Shown: positions 51,473 to 60,588 of the stretch, one piece after another
Position numbering within the stretch: position 1 is the first letter of the stretch
Layout of the letters: every line of letters begins with the position of its first letter
DNA from: Limnobaculum allomyrinae
GTDB taxonomy: Bacteria; Pseudomonadota; Gammaproteobacteria; Enterobacterales; Enterobacteriaceae
DNA: 64,000 nt
NCBI RefSeq assembly: GCF_016649425.1
Contig: NZ_JADRCR010000001.1
Span: 496,001 to 560,000, forward strand
Direction of reading: 5' to 3'
The notes under the pieces: model-generated
What the model saw: the letters and a program-made list of their open reading frames with translations, nothing else
What the model was told of the DNA's origin: nothing
The model's database searches: none
Program-made: the position numbers and the translations under genes

Positions 51473-51655
51473 TTATCCCGTTACTGTTTCTGCCACTTTT
51501 AATCGGTTAATCACATAAATATATTTATTCTGAAATGTCCTGTTGCAGTCGCAACATAAATAACGCTGAGCTTTAGCTTTGCTATAGCCATAGCGTCTAA
51601 AATGACTCCCTTCACAAAACGGACATCGTACTGAGAATTGGTTTTTATTTAACAT
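51473..51655 (-). CDS. Short InsA-like zinc-ribbon protein (60 aa)
   Basis: From ATG 51655, seven bases after AGGAG, the protein is 60 residues; a longer frame to 51694 is not needed. It has CPFC…CCDC zinc-binding pairs with the IS1 InsA core GYSKAKAQRYLC, NRTFQNKYIYV. Unlike the 46001 gene it stops before a helix-turn-helix. It lies between the RPxEAWYM lipoprotein gene and the DUF3592-like gene, same strand. Either a remnant of IS1 or a small DNA-binding protein. Confidence 0.65.
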   Translation of the reverse strand: MLNKNQFSVRCPFCEGSHFRRYGYSKAKAQRYLCCDCNRTFQNKYIYVINRLKVAETVTG

Positions 51656-51751
51656 AGTGATACTCCTGTTATTCATTATTATTCGTATTATCAATATGAT
51701 GGAATTAAACAGGCCACCGTTAAATTAGCGACCTGGTTTTAATCAAAATCA

Positions 51752-52297
51752 CTACCAGACCAGACTAGCCAGTGCCGCTTTACCGTTTTGAAGGTATTTG
51801 TCCTGCAGATCTTCACTAACGCTGAAGGTGGTTATCAGCAGTTTGTCGTTCATCGATGAGAACTGCATGATATTGAGGTTTTTTGGGCTCCCAGGATTGG
51901 TTCCATCCGGAGTTAACATTTCCAGTTGCATTGCTTTTTGGCCGTTAACCGTGACCTCAACTACTTTCGGGGTGAAGGCAACCAGTTGGGTTTTCATACT
52001 TTCAGCCAGCACCGGAAGTTGAGACGCCTTTACGGCCTGAGTTGTCTGACTGAAAGCCAGTGATACTTTGCCGTTCTCACTTTCCATATACCAGGCTTCG
52101 CTAGGGCGCTGTGCCTGTGGGTATTTCTGTTTCAGTATTTCTTCCGGCATTTTGATAAATCCATCCGGCAGCGTGATGCATGCTTTTCCGCTCAGGATAT
52201 TGCCGTTTTCACAGGCTTTTTTCTCTTCGTTATCGCAGCCGGATAAAAGCAGCGTCGGGACCAGGATCAATCCAGATAATAGCGTGGTTAGTTTCAT
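51752..52297 (-). CDS. Lipoprotein with RPxEAWYM motif (paralogue 2)
   Basis: 181 residues. Signal with lipobox LLSGC (Cys20, followed by Asp), suggesting an inner-membrane-retained lipoprotein by the +2 rule. The mature part (SGKACITLPDGFIKMP, RPSEAWYMESENG, VNGQKAMQLEML) is homologous over its length to the exported protein at 49950-50492. Possible DcrB/PsbP-like fold, not proven. It lies 70 bases after the Wzz-like gene and 97 before the zinc-ribbon gene. Confidence 0.72.
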   Translation of the reverse strand: MKLTTLLSGLILVPTLLLSGCDNEEKKACENGNILSGKACITLPDGFIKMPEEILKQKYPQAQRPSEAWYMESENGKVSLAFSQTTQAVKASQLPVLAESMKTQLVAFTPKVVEVTVNGQKAMQLEMLTPDGTNPGSPKNLNIMQFSSMNDKLLITTFSVSEDLQDKYLQNGKAALASLVW

Positions 52298-52366
52298 TAC
52301 GGTTTCCTTAGTTGTTAATGTGTTTAATAAGAATCAGATAGTCCCGGTACAGGGAATAAAACAGAC

Positions 52367-53482
52367 TCAGCTATTCATCAATGAGCATCGGCGGCGGTAA
52401 TTGATTAACACCTCACGGCATACAACGGCACCTATCCCTATCATTCCCCCCACCAAAATGCAGAGAGCCAGAATGTGTATAACTTTGGGGCGCTGCTTTT
52501 TAACTGAGGCATCCAGCGTGCGCTGATAGCTGTAGGTTTGTTCCGGTAATGTTTGAATTAATAGCGGGGCAAGCAATTGTATTTCTCGTTGAATATCGTA
52601 GTAGCGAACCGGATACACCAGTGGATTGCTTTTTAATCCGTTTATCTCCGCGCTTAAGAAATTCTCCCCCAGCATGTATTTGTGCACACTGTTGGTCAGC
52701 TCAATTTTGGTATTGCCATTGTCGGCGGCACTGGTGTAATAGTCTTTAATACCTGCTTGTCTGGCAGTTTCCAGCGCCCGGGTGAGTTCTGTTAGCTGGT
52801 TTTCATGTTGGGTTTGCAAACTGAATTCGATATCCGACAGCTCTTTTTGTCGGACATTAACCAATGCGGTAATGCTGTTACGAAACTCCGTATCTTCCCG
52901 CTGCAACACTCGATGATTAATAAAGGTAAGATAGCCTTCCATCAGTGCTTTAGCTGTCTCTGAGCTGTCGGCTTTTGCTTCCAGAATAAAGTAAGGTAAT
53001 TGTCTTCTTTCATCCGGAGATGAAATGACCAGCTCCTTTTCTGCCATATGTTCCAACCAAAGCCGCTGTTCAACTTCTGTCATCCCTTCGGTTTCCTGAC
53101 GGAAATAGTTAGTGTTCAACAGGTAGGTATATTTTTCATTCGGGCTCAACGCCAGCGCGGTAAAATGGTTAAACAGACGCTGTGACATATCCGTCGGCGT
53201 TTCGTTTAGTCCCAGCACCAGAGCAAAGGCTCGTCGTTGTTCAAGATAAGCGCCAAACTCGGCAATCCTGGGGGCGGTAAGGTAGGATTTAGCATTCCAC
53301 TGCTCTTTCACCACCATCACATAGGCTAATCCCAGAGAAAATGCCACGGCGGTCAAGGTGATTATCCACCATCTCCCCTGCCACAACTGCATCAGAAGGT
53401 CGATAAGGTCAATCTCATCGCTATGTGATGGTCGATAGCCCAACGTTTGGGGATTGTTATTATCTGCAAATATGCTCTTCAT
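52367..53482 (-). CDS. Wzz/FepE-type polysaccharide chain-length regulator
   Basis: 371 residues from ATG 53482 (MKSIFADNNN); an upstream GTG frame to 53515 is less likely. The Wzz layout is present: N-terminal segment after EIDLIDLLMQLWQGRWWI (TM about 39-57), long periplasmic helical domain (coiled coil in QKELSDIEFSLQTQ), and a C-terminal TM (VIHILALCILVGGMIGIGAV). Such proteins set O-antigen or capsule chain length. No O-antigen gene cluster surrounds it, so it may act in trans like FepE. The Pro-rich motif before TM2 is weak. Confidence 0.82.
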   Translation of the reverse strand: MKSIFADNNNPQTLGYRPSHSDEIDLIDLLMQLWQGRWWIITLTAVAFSLGLAYVMVVKEQWNAKSYLTAPRIAEFGAYLEQRRAFALVLGLNETPTDMSQRLFNHFTALALSPNEKYTYLLNTNYFRQETEGMTEVEQRLWLEHMAEKELVISSPDERRQLPYFILEAKADSSETAKALMEGYLTFINHRVLQREDTEFRNSITALVNVRQKELSDIEFSLQTQHENQLTELTRALETARQAGIKDYYTSAADNGNTKIELTNSVHKYMLGENFLSAEINGLKSNPLVYPVRYYDIQREIQLLAPLLIQTLPEQTYSYQRTLDASVKKQRPKVIHILALCILVGGMIGIGAVVCREVLINYRRRCSLMNS

Positions 53483-53519
53483 ATTCGGAATCTCTCTGGT
53501 GGTTGCCGGTTGCACGGCA

Positions 53520-53666
53520 TCATGACTTAACCGACTTATTATTAGTCTGTCCGCCCACTAAACTATCTTTATCTTCTGCCACTACCAGGTAATTCAGTGA
53601 CAGGCTGAGAGCAATAATGGAAAATAACTCCCTGCCTGCATTAATATCCTTATGAGTTATCACCAT
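53520..53666 (-). CDS. Possible small ORF (48 aa) upstream of the Wzz-like gene
   Basis: A 48-residue frame with MVITHKDINAGRELFSIIAL at the start and a hydrophobic middle (LFSIIALSLSLNYLVVA). AGAGAGCC lies just before the ATG. It ends 37 bases before the Wzz-like start and could be its leader. No recognised family. Weakly supported. Confidence 0.3.
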   Translation of the reverse strand: MVITHKDINAGRELFSIIALSLSLNYLVVAEDKDSLVGGQTNNKSVKS

Positions 53667-53722
53667 AAGGCTCTCTTATCGGTCAGGATAGTTATTGAGT
53701 ATCCGGGTTTAATGACCTTCAA

Positions 53723-53971
53723 TTAATTAACCATGCCCGGCTTATCAATATTGGACAGGCTCTTGAGTAAGGAGAGTCTTTCTTTATTTAAATACTCTTT
53801 CTTTTTTTCTAATTCTTCAGGTGACTTATAAGCGTTATAAATATATTCCCCCTGAAAAGTTCGTTTACAGTGACCGCATAAATAGCGCTGATAACCTGAA
53901 GGTGCAGTGCCGTGTTTTTTAATCGCATTACCTTTAAAGCAATATCGACAAACGATTCTTTTATTGAACAT
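53723..53971 (-). CDS. InsA-like zinc-ribbon protein (82 aa)
   Basis: 82 residues with CRYC…CGHC and the InsA core HGTAPSGYQRYLC, KRTFQGEYIYN, then a charged helical tail (SPEELEKKKEYLNKERL) in place of the InsA helix-turn-helix. AGGAG lies eight bases before the ATG. It is 57 bases upstream of the 48-aa ORF. Third copy of the family in this window; the three share RYLC and FQ..YIY but diverge elsewhere, so they are not recent duplicates. Confidence 0.68.
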   Translation of the reverse strand: MFNKRIVCRYCFKGNAIKKHGTAPSGYQRYLCGHCKRTFQGEYIYNAYKSPEELEKKKEYLNKERLSLLKSLSNIDKPGMVN

Positions 53972-54173
53972 GGTATTTTCTCCTGTAACTTCACTTTTAA
54001 ATAAATCTGTAAATACTGATAAGTTAAATAAATTAATCTTGAATTATGACAAAAGGCTAATAGTTAATTTTATAAATAAAACTTGTGTTAGTGGCTTCCC
54101 AAAAACAGATTGAGAATAGGTATTAACTTAATGTTTAACCATTGGTAATTTCGGTTTAGTGTTTATTATTTTA

Positions 54174-55546
54174 TTAATAATAGGTGACGAACATATTAAC
54201 TTTTCCGGTTACCGGACCGGTATAAGCCACTCCATTACGTTTAATAGCGCTACGCTGAACAAAACGCGCTCCGAATGAGGCACTGCTTTGGCTATTGTAT
54301 GTTAAATCGGATGGATTGGTTTTTATGCTGCCGTGGGTACCAGTATTCGTTTTATAGGTCGTCGTCGCTTCGCCCATTTTATGGACATCCAGGCGAGTAC
54401 CGTTATAAAGCATTTCCACTTCCAGCCCTTCAATTTTTTGTCCACCAATACTGTCATAAATACTAATATTATGGTTAGTTAATGGCGACGCACCGGTATC
54501 CTGAAAACTGAATTCAACATTATTAACTTTGCCAGAGCATTCAAGATTCAGCCCCACCGATTTTATATTTCCACTAATGGGCAAACTAACATTCGGCTGA
54601 ATAGAACTGGCGGCCATATTGACCCAGCGACCTAAATTAATCTGATAATTTGTTGCCCCGCGTAATCTGCACGCTGGTTGCTGTATCTTGATAGCATCAC
54701 CACCAAGGAAAGCACTAGTAGGAACCGTTAAATTCAGAGGGTTTGGACTTATAATTGAAGAACCACCACTGCACCTATAATGCTTAATGCCCCTGACGTC
54801 GTAATATCGCCCGTTTTTATCAGTTCCGCCCTGATGGAATAATTCACTTTTCCTTTAAGTAAATGCAGATTGCGACCTGGAATATTGTTATCTGTGTTAG
54901 AGTCACAGTGCATAGACGCATAAAGAACACCATTAACGGAGGTGCCTGAGCCTCCTCCCAGAACCAGTTCACTGCCTGCAGCAGGGTTACTAATATTGCC
55001 GCTTGCGCCAATGTAGCTAGCAGTTGAGGTGTTGCAGGTGCCGAAATTATAAAATGTATCTCCTGATACTTTCAGGTAAAACTTTATACCAATACCTTCT
55101 ATTGAAGTTTTATAAATACCAGGGGATAACTGTGTGGCGCCGGATAAATAGGTCATATTTAATCTATATGGAATATCATTGACGATTACTCCTGTATTAG
55201 ATTTTACAGTATTTGCGCATTGTTTAATTCCCGAGCTTGTGCAGGACCAACCAAAGTTGGGGAGAAAATTATCATAGCTCCAAGAATAAAGCACCGAACC
55301 ATTAGGCAAATGGTTATCTACGATTAATGTTCTTGCCTGGTTAAACGGTCTATTATCCGGATATGTAAAGGTACAAGATCCCGCACTTTTATTTAGGGCA
55401 GGATTTGCTGAACTCCCCGAACCCGACAATTTTGGACAGTCTGGGGTAACCCAAGTAAATGAATGATTTACAGTATAAGCAAATGCATTCCCTGCCATCA
55501 GACTCAACACACCGATAGCAATAAATGATTTTAACGGTTTTTTCAT
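54174..55546 (-). pseudogene. Fimbrial tip adhesin, frameshifted at a G4 tract
   Basis: The first frame (55546-54749) has a signal peptide (…GNAFA-YTVNH) and an N-terminal receptor-binding-type domain. It ends out of frame in IIGAVVVLQL. The other frame, open with no stop from about 54790 to 54174, continues SGGIKHYRCSGGSS and includes the pilin-domain start PACRLRGATNYQINLGRWVN and the ending GKVNMFVTYY. One extra G in the minus-strand GGGG (plus CCCC, 54790-54793) would give one 457-residue two-domain adhesin. Its ATG overlaps the chaperone stop (ATGA). As read, only the lectin-like half would be made. Phase variation or sequencing error are both possible. Confidence 0.83.
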
Positions 55547-56292
55547 AATCTTACCCCCGTACTCAACACCTCAGTCTCCCCACCATAATCATTCACCGCA
55601 CTGTAGGTCAGCGTTACTGATTTACCTTTAAAACTCTTCGGTACCGCATAGCGCTGGCTGCTCATCGGTGCCGGCATCGCTGTTTTACTTTCCAGCGTGG
55701 TGCCGTTTGTACCACCCGCCTTCAGTTCCAGCTTGCCAAAACTGATGTAATAAGGGGTTGGATTGGTGGCCTTTAGCCATACTTCACCCCCATCACGCTC
55801 AACATCCCACTGTAATGACTTCACCGCATCGGCGGCCTTACTACCATCCAGCCCCTCTGGACGCACAAACACCTTCAGACGACTACGGATGGCCAGCACC
55901 AGTTTATTGTTCTCATTATCTTTCGCCTTGGGCGGGATTTCCTGAATCGACAACCAGTACACTGATTCCCTGTCCTGTGGGATTTCTGCCGGTAACACCA
56001 CCAGACGCAGTTTGCCTTCCTGCTTACCAGCAATCTTCATTACCGGCGGCGTTAGCACTAACGGTAGATTGTTCTCATTGCCCTTTAAATCCTCCAGCCA
56101 GGACTGAATCAGGTAGGTTTCCTGACTCTCATTAATGACCTCAATCGGTGTCTCTTTGTCGGCTGCATAAGCCACAATTCGGGTTAGCTGTGGCCGAACC
56201 GCACCGAAAGTCTGTGCCGAGAGCAACAGGGTTCCCAAAGCCAGTGCGGCGAGAGTTGTACGTTTCATGTTATTCAGCCTGTTCAACATCAT
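55543..56292 (-). CDS. Periplasmic fimbrial chaperone (PapD-like)
   Basis: About 249 residues from ATG 56292, nine bases after AAGGAAG. A signal peptide ends near SAQTFG-AVRPQ. The two-domain immunoglobulin-like chaperone has the PapD signatures RLVVLPAEIPQDRESVYWLSIQEIPP and NPTPYYISFGKL; the short F1-G1 region fits the FGS subclass. It folds pilin subunits by donor-strand complementation and delivers them to the usher. Translationally coupled to the adhesin and 66 bases after the usher. Confidence 0.92.
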   Translation of the reverse strand: MMLNRLNNMKRTTLAALALGTLLLSAQTFGAVRPQLTRIVAYAADKETPIEVINESQETYLIQSWLEDLKGNENNLPLVLTPPVMKIAGKQEGKLRLVVLPAEIPQDRESVYWLSIQEIPPKAKDNENNKLVLAIRSRLKVFVRPEGLDGSKAADAVKSLQWDVERDGGEVWLKATNPTPYYISFGKLELKAGGTNGTTLESKTAMPAPMSSQRYAVPKSFKGKSVTLTYSAVNDYGGETEVLSTGVRL

Positions 56293-56358
56293 TTTTCCAC
56301 TTCCTTTCAATTCATCACTATTCAATATCGGGCGATTGCTCCGGGTTAACTCTGGCTG

Positions 56359-58959
56359 TCAGCGGCAGTTCACCGGGATTTTCTGATGCCATTGTGATTT
56401 ATCGTCGGCATCCGGCAATTTGGGCAACGTAAACTGACACTGCTGGTTGTTTCTGCCCCAGGAAACGGTCAGTAATTCATCGTTGCGAGCGTCCAGTCCC
56501 GTCAGGTAAGTCAAACCGTTATTGCCCACAATACCGGCCTCTTCATCCTGTCCTTCAACAGTCACTATCGCCCCTACCGGTACCGCATTTGGGCCCTGAA
56601 CGATCACCATCGCCCGTCGCCCCACTCGGGTGGCAAAACGCAGGAGTACTGCCGCGCCCTCGGTGGGCACCACCTTTCTGGCAGACTCTTTCAGCTCTAC
56701 CGATTGAGTATTAGTCGTATCCAGACTAATGGTGTTGTAGCGATAAGGGCTCAGGTAGTTCACTACCGCACGCCCAAAATAATCGGTTTGATTATTACTG
56801 CCTGACACGCCGACACCTGATGCACCCGGGGTTTCCACGATAGCGATGGTGTCCCCCATTCGTGGGGTTAAAATTGGCCCGCCCTTATACAGAACTAAAC
56901 CACCAGACATCCCCGCCGAAAATTGATCCGAATAGTCACTGTGACTGATAGAGGTATTCAGCATCGCCAGACTGGAGTCATAACTCAGGGAGGCGGACTC
57001 ACTGAACTTTTCCTGATAATCTCGCTGTACGTTCAGGCTGTAGGACAGCGGACTGTTCTGACTGCTGCCCGAGAGGCCTACCGACTGGCTGTAACGGTTA
57101 TCTTTATTGCGGGTCAGGTTGTAATTCACCGAGTTATAATTTTTGCCCCTCTCTCCCCAGCGCAAAGGAATACTGATGCCCAGATTCAGTGAATTATCGT
57201 TATCCCCTTTGCCATTTTTACTGTAGGTATAGGCCAGACTGATATTGGCTGGTCCTGCCATAAATCCATAGCCCGCAGAAGCCGAAGTGGTTTTTTCTGA
57301 GGTGCCGTAGTAACGATCCTGACTCAGCGTCAGATAAAGGCTGCCGTAATCTTGCATTCCCTGATTAACGTTCACTTCAAGGCGGCTGCGACGCCGTTTG
57401 TTCCACAGGCTATCGCCATCTTCGTAGTCGTTATCGTACCCTTCCCGGCGGTGGTAATTACGGCTGTTAAATTCGGAAAACGAGAGAAAGTGCTCCGAGC
57501 GATACTGATAACCCAAAATACGTAATCCGGTATCGGTGGTATCAAACTGTTTGGCGTACAGCAGGCGCAATGCGGTACCATTTTTAGTCTCTTTATCATG
57601 CTGACCGGATACCCGGTCATAGGTATAACGGGCCTGCGCCATATCCAGTGAAAATGCCCCAATATTGCCGATATTCCAGGCTGCACCCACAGCAACTGAC
57701 TGGTAATCATCTGAGCCCAGACCGGAAACATTCAGGGTAAAGGCCTCAAATCCCCGCTCAATACTTAGCGCTCCCATCACCGGTTTGTCTGATTGATTAT
57801 CCCGGTACTCCCCTACTGACAAGCTATAGCGTAGTGCTCCGGGTCGTATCATATTGGGGAGAGAAGTATAAGGAACGCTGAACTTTTGCTCAGTACCGTC
57901 GGTCTCTTCTACCGTTACATCCAGGTCAGCCCCCATTTGAGCGGAGTACAGGTCATCAATGGCAAACGCACCCGGCGTCAACGTTCTGCTGTAAACGATG
58001 TTTCCTCGCTGGCGTACAATCAAACGGGCGTTAGTACGCGCCGTTCCCCGAATAATCGGCGCATAAGTAAACTGCGACTCCAGCAACATGCGCTCGTTAG
58101 TACCCAGGGTAAAACCCCGCAGTGGGATAACCCCCATAATATTGCTGGGGGTGTAGGTATAAATATCCCCTGCAGAAATTTTGGAACTCAGCGAAACAAT
58201 ATTTCTCTCGGCATACAACCGGTCATGGTTACTCTGCCAGCCCCGATCCGGATTCTTGTTAAAGGTATCAAAGCTATAGACCCGCCAGGCACCAAAACTG
58301 GCGGTACTATTAAGACTGACGAAGGCGCTATTGTTAATATGTCGCCCGCCATCACTGCCGCTGTTCTTCTGCCGGGAATGATAAAAATAGCCGTTATAAG
58401 CGGTACGTAAGGTTGGTGTACCATCATCCCATTCTTTAGGCGAAATCATCTGAAATCGCTGGCTATTTACTGCTTCCTGCGGCAAGGTCAGGCGCAATTG
58501 CTGATGCGCATCATCATAAAATACTCTGGCGGCCGGAATACGCTGTTCTAAATCATCACAAACGGCTGATGCTTCTGAAGGCCCGTCATCATTTTTTAGT
58601 GACGTTCGCCAGTTGTCATACAGTTCGGTTTTAACGCCGGCGTCATTCAACAACCGACGATTCAGACAGGGCACTACCTGCCCCCCCTGTGACTGAGGAA
58701 CAAAATTCACTTCATACACATCGGTGATCCGGTCATTGACCACCACTTCCACCCGTTTCATTCCGGGTGCAATGGCATTTTTGTAGAGAAAGATGTCTGG
58801 CGAAGCGCCATTTTTGTCTTTTCGCAAAAACGCACTTTCAAATTCACTGTCATTTTCTTCTGCCCATACGCCAGAAGAAAATGACAGTAAAATCGACGCA
58901 GCAATAACCGATAAAGTGCATTTTTTTCTTATAATCATTCGCTTAGGTAACTTTATCAT
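56359..58959 (-). CDS. Outer-membrane fimbrial usher (PapC/FimD family)
   Basis: 866 residues. After a signal peptide (…SSGVWAEE) come the N-terminal chaperone-binding domain (VNDRITDVYEVNF, NRRLLNDAGVKTELY), a 24-strand barrel with the plug domain (RTNARLIVRQRGNIVYSR, GAFAIDDLYS), and C-terminal domains ending in a Cys pair (QQCQFTLP … NCR). It is the pore and assembly platform for the pilus. The second gene of the operon, separated from the pilin by a strong hairpin. Confidence 0.96.
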   Translation of the reverse strand: MIKLPKRMIIRKKCTLSVIAASILLSFSSGVWAEENDSEFESAFLRKDKNGASPDIFLYKNAIAPGMKRVEVVVNDRITDVYEVNFVPQSQGGQVVPCLNRRLLNDAGVKTELYDNWRTSLKNDDGPSEASAVCDDLEQRIPAARVFYDDAHQQLRLTLPQEAVNSQRFQMISPKEWDDGTPTLRTAYNGYFYHSRQKNSGSDGGRHINNSAFVSLNSTASFGAWRVYSFDTFNKNPDRGWQSNHDRLYAERNIVSLSSKISAGDIYTYTPSNIMGVIPLRGFTLGTNERMLLESQFTYAPIIRGTARTNARLIVRQRGNIVYSRTLTPGAFAIDDLYSAQMGADLDVTVEETDGTEQKFSVPYTSLPNMIRPGALRYSLSVGEYRDNQSDKPVMGALSIERGFEAFTLNVSGLGSDDYQSVAVGAAWNIGNIGAFSLDMAQARYTYDRVSGQHDKETKNGTALRLLYAKQFDTTDTGLRILGYQYRSEHFLSFSEFNSRNYHRREGYDNDYEDGDSLWNKRRRSRLEVNVNQGMQDYGSLYLTLSQDRYYGTSEKTTSASAGYGFMAGPANISLAYTYSKNGKGDNDNSLNLGISIPLRWGERGKNYNSVNYNLTRNKDNRYSQSVGLSGSSQNSPLSYSLNVQRDYQEKFSESASLSYDSSLAMLNTSISHSDYSDQFSAGMSGGLVLYKGGPILTPRMGDTIAIVETPGASGVGVSGSNNQTDYFGRAVVNYLSPYRYNTISLDTTNTQSVELKESARKVVPTEGAAVLLRFATRVGRRAMVIVQGPNAVPVGAIVTVEGQDEEAGIVGNNGLTYLTGLDARNDELLTVSWGRNNQQCQFTLPKLPDADDKSQWHQKIPVNCR

Positions 58960-58995
58960 TTTGACTTTCTCTCAGTCCGTTAAGTCATTTCATAC

Positions 58996-59022
58996 CCACC
59001 ACGACAATCACTGTCGTGGTGG
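58996..59022 (-). terminator. Strong stem-loop between pilin and usher
   Basis: An 11-bp perfect stem CCACCACGACA/TGTCGTGGTGG with a 5-base loop, 34 bases after the pilin stop. The run after it on the minus strand is not T-rich enough for full termination, so it more likely lowers readthrough or protects pilin mRNA 3' ends. Confidence 0.7.
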
Positions 59023-59055
59023 TTGTTATTTCTATTAAATGCAGTGAGTTAGTTA

Positions 59056-59652
59056 TCAGAAGTAGGAGATGACGAAATCAGCCACTCCAGTCACGTTACC
59101 GGCCGTTACACTCTGGTTAAGTGACTTATAAGCCGCTTTGTAGTGCAGATTAAGTGGCCCTGGAGAGCCGGCAACCGGTAATGCAGCCCCCGGATCGGTT
59201 GCGGTACCGCCCATACCTCCATTGAGGTCAATCTGCGTAGTGCCGTTTTGTTGCATGATGGCAACCGCGACGTTAGTTGCCGGTGTTGTCGCAGCAGTAT
59301 TCGCCATCACATGGGCATCACCAGACGGCGTGTTAGAGGTGGTGAACAGTGCACGCACGTTGCTCAGCCCTGTGGCTGCCTCACATCCGGTTAACTGGAT
59401 AGAGAACGGAGTCTGACCAGCATAAGTGCCTGTCGCAGCGTTCAGCGTGGTAGTGGTAACCGGCGGCAAGGTCAGCGTAGCTGAAATTGGCGTACCGGTT
59501 GCTACGGTATCCGCAGTAACAGATGCAATCGCGGTACAGGCTGAATCCGTCACGGTACCGTTAAAAGTAATCGTTCCATCAGCCGCCTGAACGGCCGCAC
59601 TACTTAAAGCCGTTGCCACAACGGTTGCCAAAAGATATTTATTCAATTTCAT
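59056..59652 (-). CDS. Major fimbrial subunit (type 1 pilin family)
   Basis: 198 residues from ATG 59652 (MKLNKYLLATVVATAL), signal cut near AVQAADG. The mature pilin has the G-T-I-x-F-x-G-x-V start (GTITFNGTVTDSAC), two cysteines (in TDSACTA and LTGCEA) for the disulfide, and the ending TGVADFVISYF that supplies the donor strand groove. Thr/Ala-rich composition is typical. First and presumably most expressed gene of the operon. Confidence 0.93.
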   Translation of the reverse strand: MKLNKYLLATVVATALSSAAVQAADGTITFNGTVTDSACTAIASVTADTVATGTPISATLTLPPVTTTTLNAATGTYAGQTPFSIQLTGCEAATGLSNVRALFTTSNTPSGDAHVMANTAATTPATNVAVAIMQQNGTTQIDLNGGMGGTATDPGAALPVAGSPGPLNLHYKAAYKSLNQSVTAGNVTGVADFVISYF

Positions 59653-60378
59653 AACAAACTCCATGTTGGTATTTCACTTTCTAAATTAAATAACCAATGT
59701 GTATTTTTTGGTTATATCATCATGATCTGAGACACAGACAGATGGCCTGCGAATGCAGCTATCCATGCTCTACTCACGTAAACACTCTCATCTTTTTATA
59801 TGCATGAGAATTCATCTTTCAAAATAAGTTAATGAGAATAACTTAATGTGTTGAAATTATTTTTCTATCATCTTAATGTTTTTAAAAGTCCATTAAATAA
59901 GAGCAACGTCGCCCCATCACCCTGAAATCACCATGTAGTGATTTATTCAAAAAAAACATCAATAAATCACTTTTTATCGCTTTTCAGCATTAGAACACGA
60001 TCAATAATGCTGTGCAATATGATTAATCCAGCAATAAAAACCAATTCAATTAAGTAAAACGATCAATAAACCCAATGTGTAGTATTTTAATAAGATAATT
60101 AATATGAATAATTAATGAATATAGCCGATAAAACTTTTTTTCAATCCACCTATTTTTTTGTAAATTTAAAAAAGAGTAATAGATTTAATAAATCCATTAC
60201 ATAAAAATAACCTTTTTAAAGATAATTAAAATAAAAATAATGACACTACCAATTATGAGTAATTTGAATTTTAATCATAGATAATGCACTCAATATAAAT
60301 TGATTGAAATCAAAAAAAATACCCAATAAAATCAAAAGTTAACCAAATAAATTAACAGCAAACATTATTGATTTTTCT
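59653..60378. promoter_or_regulatory. Fimbrial promoter region
   Basis: About 725 bases of very AT-rich DNA upstream of the pilin gene. The only structure is an 8-bp inverted repeat ATAACCAA/TTGGTTAT (59690-59715) in the pilin leader; no FimB/E-type long inverted repeats are visible. No ORF. Confidence 0.5.
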
Positions 60379-60588
60379 TCAGAGAAAGCGAAAGATAAGA
60401 ATGAAAATAATAATAACCAAGGAAATAGTTACATAATTAAATGATTTTAGTTTTAATTTATTTTCTTGTTTATGAAAATGTAAGCCGCAGATAAAAATGA
60501 ATACTACATTAAATAAAAAATACATTGTAATTAGCGATAAACTCAAAGCGATAAAACTATAACTACCCCATGGTTTGCTCAGAATCAT
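60379..60588 (-). CDS. Possible small membrane protein (69 aa)
   Basis: An AT-rich frame encoding two hydrophobic segments (about 13-36 and 50-69) joined by a basic loop (HKQENKLKLKS). No ribosome site is convincing. It lies within AT-rich non-coding DNA. Could be spurious. Confidence 0.3.
   Translation of the reverse strand: MILSKPWGSYSFIALSLSLITMYFLFNVVFIFICGLHFHKQENKLKLKSFNYVTISLVIIIFILIFRFL

Noticed and set aside
59653-59800. Invertible fim-type promoter switch
   Set aside because: Only an 8-bp inverted repeat 10 bases apart is visible, too short and too close for an invertible segment, and no recombinase gene is in the window.
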